A stretch of DNA of 64,000 bases from Haematobia irritans (lineage: Eukaryota > Arthropoda > Insecta > Diptera > Muscidae), in contig NC_134398.1 of assembly GCF_050003625.1 (NCBI RefSeq), positions 202,672,583 to 202,736,582 of the forward strand, in the 5' to 3' direction. The notes below the pieces were generated by a model. That model was not told where the DNA came from. It did no database searches and was given only the letters and a program-made list of their open reading frames with translations. A program made the position numbers and the translations under genes. Shown in pieces: positions 58,841 to 64,000 of this stretch (positions within the stretch are counted from its first letter, which is position 1; each line of letters begins with the position of its first letter).

Positions 58841-61165
58841 TTTTGTCAAAATTTTATTTCTATGGGAAATTTTGTCAAATTTTTTTTCTATGGAAAATTT
58901 TGTCAAAATTTTATTTCTTTAGAAAATTTTGTCAAAATTTTATTCCTATAGAAAATTTAGTCGAACTTTTATTCCTATAGAAAATTTAGTCAAAATTTTA
59001 TTCTTATCGAAAATTTTGTCAAAATTTTATATCTATAGAAAATTTTGTCAAAATTTTATTCCTATAGAAAATTTTTTAAAAATTTTATTTCTTTAGCAAA
59101 TTTTGTTAAAATTTTATTTCTATAGAGAATTTTGTCAATATTTTATTCCTATAGAAAATGATAAGAGAGAAGTTCACCACTGTGGTATCACAATGGACTG
59201 AATAGTCTAAGTGAGCCTGATGCATCGGGCTGCCACATAACCTAACCTATAGAAAATTTAGTCACAATTTTATTCCTATAGAAAATTTTGTCAAATTTTT
59301 ATTCCTATGGAAAATTTTGTCAAAACTTTATTTCTATAGAAAATTTTGTCAAAATTTCATTTCTTTAGAAAATTTTGTCAAAATTTTATGTCTATAGAAA
59401 ATTTTGTCAACATTTTATTTCTATAGAAAATTTTGTCAAAATTTTATTTCTATAGAAATTTTTGTCATAATTTTATTTCTATAGAAAATTTTGTCAAAAT
59501 TTTATTTCTATAGAAAATTTTGTTAAAATTGTATTTCTTTAGAAAATTTTGTCAAAATTTTATTTTTATAGATAATGTTGTCAACATTTTATTTCTATAG
59601 AAAATTTTGTAAAAATTTTATTTCTATAGAAAATTTTTTCAAAATTTTATTACTATAGAATATTTTGTCATAATTTTATTTCTATAGAAAATGTCGAAAT
59701 TTTATTTCTATGGGAAATTTTGTCAAAATTTTATTTACATAGAAATTTTTGTCAAAATTTTATTTTTTTAGAACATTTTGTCAACATTTTATTCGTATAG
59801 AAAATTTTGTCAAAATTTTATTTCTATAGAAAATTTTGTCAAAAAATTTATTTCTATAGAAAATTTTGTCAAAATTTTATTTCCATAGAAAAAGTTGTCA
59901 ATATTTTATTTATGTTGAAAATTTTGTCATAATTTTATTTCTATAAAAAATTTTGTCAAAATTTTATTTCTATAGAAAATTTTGTAAATATTTTATTCCT
60001 ATATAACATTGGGTCAAAAGTTTATTTCTATCGAAAATGTTGTTAAAATTCTATTTCTATAGAAAATTTTATCAATATTTTATTCCTATAAAACATTTTG
60101 TCGAAATTTTATTTCTATAGAAAATTTTGTCAATATTTTATTCCTATACAACATTGTGTCGAAATTTTATTTCTATAGAAAATTTAGTCAAAATTTTTTT
60201 TCTATAGAAAATTTTGTCGAAGTTTTATTCCTATCGAAAATTCTGTCAAAATTTTATTTCTATAGAAAATTTTGTCAAAATTTTGTTTCTATAGAAAATT
60301 TTGTCAAAATTTTATTTCTATAGAAAATTGTGTCAAAATTTTATTTCTATAGAAAATTTTGTTAAAATTTTAGTTCTTTAGAAAATTTTGTCAAAATTCT
60401 ATTACTATAGATAAGTTGTCAACATTTTATTTCTATAGAAAATTTTGTCAAAATTTTATTACTACAGAATATTTTGTCAAAATTTTATTTTTTTTTAGAA
60501 AATTTTATCAAAATTTTATTCGTATGGAAAATTTTGTCAAAATTTTATTTCTATGGAAAATTTTGTCAAAAAATGTATTTCTATAGAAAATTTTGTCAAT
60601 ATTTTATTTATATAGATAATTTTGTCATAATTTTATTTCTATAGAAAATTTTGTCAAAATTTTATTTCGATAGAAAATTTTGTCAAAATTTTATTTCCAT
60701 AGAGCAAATTGTCAATATTTTATTTATGTAGAAAATTTTGTCATAATTTTATTTCTATAGAAAACTTTGTTAAAATTTTAGTTCTTTAGAAAATTTTGTT
60801 AAAATTTTATTTCTATAGAAAATTTTGTCAAAATTTTATTTCGATAGAAAATTTTGTCAAAAGTTTATTTCTATAGAAAAGTGTGTTAAAATTTTATTTC
60901 TATAGAAAATTTTCTCAATATTTTATTCCTATACAGCATTTCGTCAAATTTTTATTTCTATAGAAAATTTAGTCAAAATTTTATTTCTATAGGAAACTTT
61001 GTCAAAATTTTATTTCTATCGAAAATTTTGTCAAAATTTTATTTCTATAGAAAATTGTGTCAAAATTTTATTTCTATAGAAAATTTTGTCAAAATTTTAT
61101 TTCTATAGAAAATTTTGTCAAAATTTTATTTCTATAGAAAATTTTGTCAAAATTTTATTTTTATG
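58841..61165 (+). repeat. 29-bp array, block 13
   Basis: About 78 monomers, split at 59160 by a SINE fragment. A ~700-bp group recurs loosely (cctatacaacattttgtcg-type monomers near 60000-60160; tttatgt(t/a)gaaaattttg near 59910 and 60722). The cleanest monomers are at its right edge (61020-61160). Confidence 0.9.
59160..59247 (+). mobile_element. 88-bp 5'-truncated SINE in the array
   Basis: From gataagagagaagttcacca to cataacctaacc, bordered by an exact 10-bp duplication of the host monomer, tatagaaaat (59150-59159 and 59248-59257). It shows that the array existed before the SINE arrived and that the AT-rich monomer is a usable target. Confidence 0.9.
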
Positions 61166-61665
61166 TACCAATCTGCCAAACAGTAAAAAGTCTACCATTT
61201 TTGGTAGAATTCTACCAACTGTGAGAACTTCTCCTTTCGCAAGCTGCAAAAACAAAAATACGAGTCCGACCTTTGTGCAAGGTTGATATATTCTACATAA
61301 CATTGAAATTCTGTTGTTATACTTCTGCTTTAATCGTTAAAATTAAGTATTTCTCGAAGGATGGCAATTCTCCGGGATCATTATAGCGGCTAAGTATTTT
61401 TATTACAACATCTTGTCATTCATTTCCCTACTCACCGTATGTGATATATTAATTGGGGACATTCATACGCTCCTCATGTCTCGAATTAAAAATAATCATA
61501 CGCTGCCACGACTCAAAGCGAAAAAAATAGTGCTGCAATGTTCGTTCGACGTAGTTTATTGCAATTTCATAATTATAATAAGGAGCATTTTATATATCAT
61601 TATAAATTAAAAATTAGACTTCAAATGTGTAGAAACAATCTCATAGGGTTAAATAAAATATAATA
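61166..61665. other. Unique spacer with an 18-bp palindrome
   Basis: Contains the perfect palindrome TTGGTAGAATTCTACCAA at 61201-61218, preceded by agtctaccatt, so ctacca/tggtag occurs four times in 35 bp. Then come two TCATACGC motifs at 61463 and 61496. Frames 61086-61286 and 61118-61303 are overlapping shadows. No gene seen. Confidence 0.6.
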
Positions 61666-61988
61666 AAGGGGTTTCCAACAAAAGGTCTTAGTTGGAATTA
61701 CCCGATATTCCGGTTGTTATCCCTTTTGATATTTTTATTTTTTTTTTAACAATTGAAGGGTAAAAACAACGACATTACTATGAATTGAATGATACACGTT
61801 CCTACAGCGCAATGAAATTTTTAAAATTCAATATCTTGGAAAATTACATCCAAAATACCAAAATCGTCTGGACGTAGGAAACCAATTTCCAAAGAAAAAT
61901 TCATTAAAATTAAACCAACGTTTGTTTTCATTAACATAAGACAATGGAAATGTTCATTAATATAATTTTTTCTTATTGGAAACCCCTT
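61666..61988. mobile_element. TA-flanked MITE with AAGGGGTTTCCAA ends
   Basis: A 323-bp element with inverted ends aaggggtttccaaca and ttattggaaacccctt, TA on each side (61664-61665 and 61989-61990), and no coding capacity. The TA target and short ends fit a Tc1/mariner-derived MITE. It is inserted into the tattttataaattaaaaaca phrase that precedes TCATTCGC motifs elsewhere, so the motif array predates it. Confidence 0.82.
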
Positions 61989-63100
61989 TATATTTTATAA
62001 ATTAAAAACAATCATTCGCACTCCTGTCCCCGAATACAAAGTACTCATACGCCACTATAGACCTTCGCTGATACGTAGCAGTTATAAATCATTTATTGTA
62101 AGATAATCTTAATTAAAAATGCATTTATTGAAGCTTATAAAATTGTAATTAAAATTTTTATCACAATATTGTCCTACATTTGATTCGAATTTTGACAAAC
62201 AGGTATGGCGACATTTACACCAATAGATCTCAAAGATAGAATTAATGAGGCTCTCAAGGACATAAAATAGACACTTTGTGATTTTAATAAGCATGGTCGT
62301 GGTGGTAATTCGATAAATTTGATTTTTTTTCTTATTAAAAAAAAACCTTAATAACCAGCTTCAAATAAATTGATAACAATCATCCGCACTCTTGGCCCCG
62401 AATAAAAAATACTCATACGCCACTATAGACTTCCGCTATTTTACTAGCCGTTATATATCTTTTATTGTACTTTAATGAAAAAGATGGTACTACGATGTAT
62501 CTCAATAATCAATTTATTTTTCAAATCCACAAGTTTATATTTTATAAATTAAAAATAATCATTCGCACTCCTGGCCCCAAATAAAAATTCTCATACGCCA
62601 CAATGGGCATGCGGTGTTATGTAGCAGTTATATATCTTTTGTTGTACTTTACTGAAAAAGATATGGTACAATGATTTATATCAAAAATCAATTTTATTTC
62701 TTTCGTGATATATTCCCTTATAACCAGCTTCAAATCCCATAAGTTTATATTTTATAAATTAAAAACAATCATTCGCACTCCTGGCCCTAAATAAAAAAAA
62801 AATACTCATACGCCACTATAGACCTTTGCTGATACGTAGCAGTTATAAATATTTTATTGTAAGGTAATCTTAATGTATATAGTTTGAAGATCTTAAAAGT
62901 GTAATTAAAATTTTTATCACAATATTACCTTACATTTAAATTCAAATTTTGTTACAACCTTATTGTAAACTGGTATGGCGACATTTACCTATACCAATAA
63001 TATCTTATGGGGGTAATAAGAGTATTTTGCAATTATAGGCATACAATAGATGAACAGATCAGCCTCATCAGTTTCATTTGATCTGCTGACCACAACTAAT
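61989..63100 (+). repeat. Tandem repeat with paired TCAT(A/T)CGC motifs
   Basis: Four units, each with tttataaattaaaaa(c/t)aat then TCAT(T/C)CGCACTC and, 32-37 bp later, TCATACGCCAC, then an acgtagcagttata-like phrase. Motif pairs: 62012/62045, 62380/62413, 62559/62591 and 62769/62806. Units one and four also share a longer tail (attaaaatttttatcacaat, tggtatggcgacatttac) at about 62140-62215 and 62905-62985. No protein is evident; the 61-codon minus frame at 62109-62294 is incidental. Confidence 0.8.
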
Positions 63101-63131
63101 AGAACTTTTAAATACAAAACAAACAAAAAAC

Positions 63132-63535
63132 TTTTTTTCTCTCTTAAATTGTTAAGATATAGAGACGTCAGTAATAAAATGTGAAATTTATTAATACATC
63201 TAGGTGAGGAAAAAAATAGTTTTATATTTTTATATTTATTTTTTTTTCTTTACAATTTTTTTTTTATTTTTGTAACAGTCGTTGTCTTCTAACCGCATGT
63301 AATAGAATTTCTAACTAGAAAACCACAATTTCTCCCTTAAGTGGATAAGATATAGAGAAGTGGCTAATAATGTATGAAATTTATTACCGCATCTAGGGGA
63401 GAAACACTATAATTTTATATTTTTATAATTATTTTTTGCTTTACCGTTTTTTTATTTTTTATTTTTGCAATAGTCGAGGGTTTCAATGACCTGTAGTGGG
63501 TAAAGTTCTCGAATTTCAATGGAAAATTTTTTCCC
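63132..63535. repeat. Two-copy ~200-bp tandem duplication
   Basis: tctc(t/c)cttaa, gataagatatagagaagt, gtgaaatttatta and acatctaggtgag from about 63140 recur about 202 bp later with scattered changes. Noncoding and AT-rich. Confidence 0.75.
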
Positions 63536-63774
63536 TTATTCTATTGCAATAATTAATTGCATAATAGCATATTGCATTTAAATAAGCGGTTGAAACTGGC
63601 GGCGGATATGGCTATCGTTCGATTGATAACTTCGTAAGTCATTGCAATAATTGCTGTTATTGAGGGGCTGGCAAGTGACGATTTAATTGAGAGTTGTTGC
63701 TAAACAAAATTGCAATGTTTAAAGACTTACAATGAAGTGTTTTTTTTGTTTTTTTTTTGTTAAAAAAATAACGA

Positions 63775-63960
63775 TACAGTGAAGTAATTTTTATTTTTCA
63801 TAATAGATGAATGTTAGAAAAAATTAGATGTTGTGGAAATTTCGTTTACTGCAAACTATATATAACGTTAAAGTGATTTAATTTTTTTTTCATAATATAT
63901 GAATGTTAGAAAAAATTATATGTTGTGGAAATTTCGTTTACTGCTGCAAACATCTATTTT
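63775..63960. repeat. Two-copy 92-bp tandem duplication
   Basis: atgaatgttagaaaaaatta, then atgttgtggaaatttcgttt, begins at 63807 and again at 63899. 63536-63774 before it is unique with nothing recognised. Confidence 0.85.
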
Positions 63961-64000
63961 TATTTCTATTGGGTTTGAGATATCTCTCCGTTGTACAAAA

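Noticed and set aside
8271..61165. Many 60-109-codon frames rich in Phe, Tyr, Lys and Ile (for example 40372-40701 and 51166-51363)
   Set aside because: They are translations of the 29-bp monomer; three monomers give a 29-residue period and most end at the TAG inside CTATAG. No start context or domain.

Overview
The window is AT-rich, almost gene-free nuclear DNA from a higher dipteran, most likely a calyptrate (muscid-type) fly. The evidence is: a tRNA-headed SINE ending in CCTAA repeats, a DINE-1/mini-me-like element with a (GTCY)n tract and repeated 'tatagctcccatatat' phrases, a DD37E mariner, and a first coding exon with a Drosophila-like CAAAATG start and a CAG|GTAAAT donor. I cannot name the species. 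No complete host gene is present. The only convincing host coding sequence is one first coding exon (53061-53253), behind a GAGA-rich candidate promoter near 52.1-52.3 kb. Its intron runs to the end of the window.

Layout: 275-5338 is a foldback-like transposon with inverted arms built of 157-bp tandem units (5 left, 9 right) and a perfect 9-bp target duplication. 6.1-7.6 kb holds a tRNA-SINE in a field of TAACAGTT motifs. 8.3-12.1 kb is a 29-bp A/T tandem array broken by a linker module and a DINE-1-like element that itself carries a 5'-truncated SINE. 12.2-13.1 kb is a unique GAGA-rich block. 15.1-15.9 kb is a nested pair of dispersed repeats. 15.9-21.0 and 22.6-23.4 kb are the 29-bp family in the opposite orientation, with ~322-bp higher-order repeats. 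23.4-25.1 kb is unique. 25094-26349 is a decayed DD37E Tc1/mariner element.

26.4-61.2 kb alternates plus-oriented 29-bp arrays (with ~1.33 kb, ~550 bp, ~430 bp and ~640 bp duplications) with unique islands, SINEs, a MITE-like insertion inside a SINE, and a 32-33 kb dispersed repeat. 56.6-63.1 kb carries an unexplained set of 18 same-strand TCATACGC-like motifs, mostly in pairs 32-37 bp apart (usually 33), interrupted by a 323-bp TA-flanked MITE. The last kilobase has two short tandem duplications.

Nearly everything here is repeat biology. The arrays were the target for later insertions (mariner, SINEs, DINE-like). The most unusual items are the asymmetric 157-bp foldback arms, the paired TCATACGC array, the linker modules shared between 29-bp arrays, and the inverted arrangement of the arrays. 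All repeat boundaries were read by eye; those set by target duplications are good to the base and the rest are approximate.
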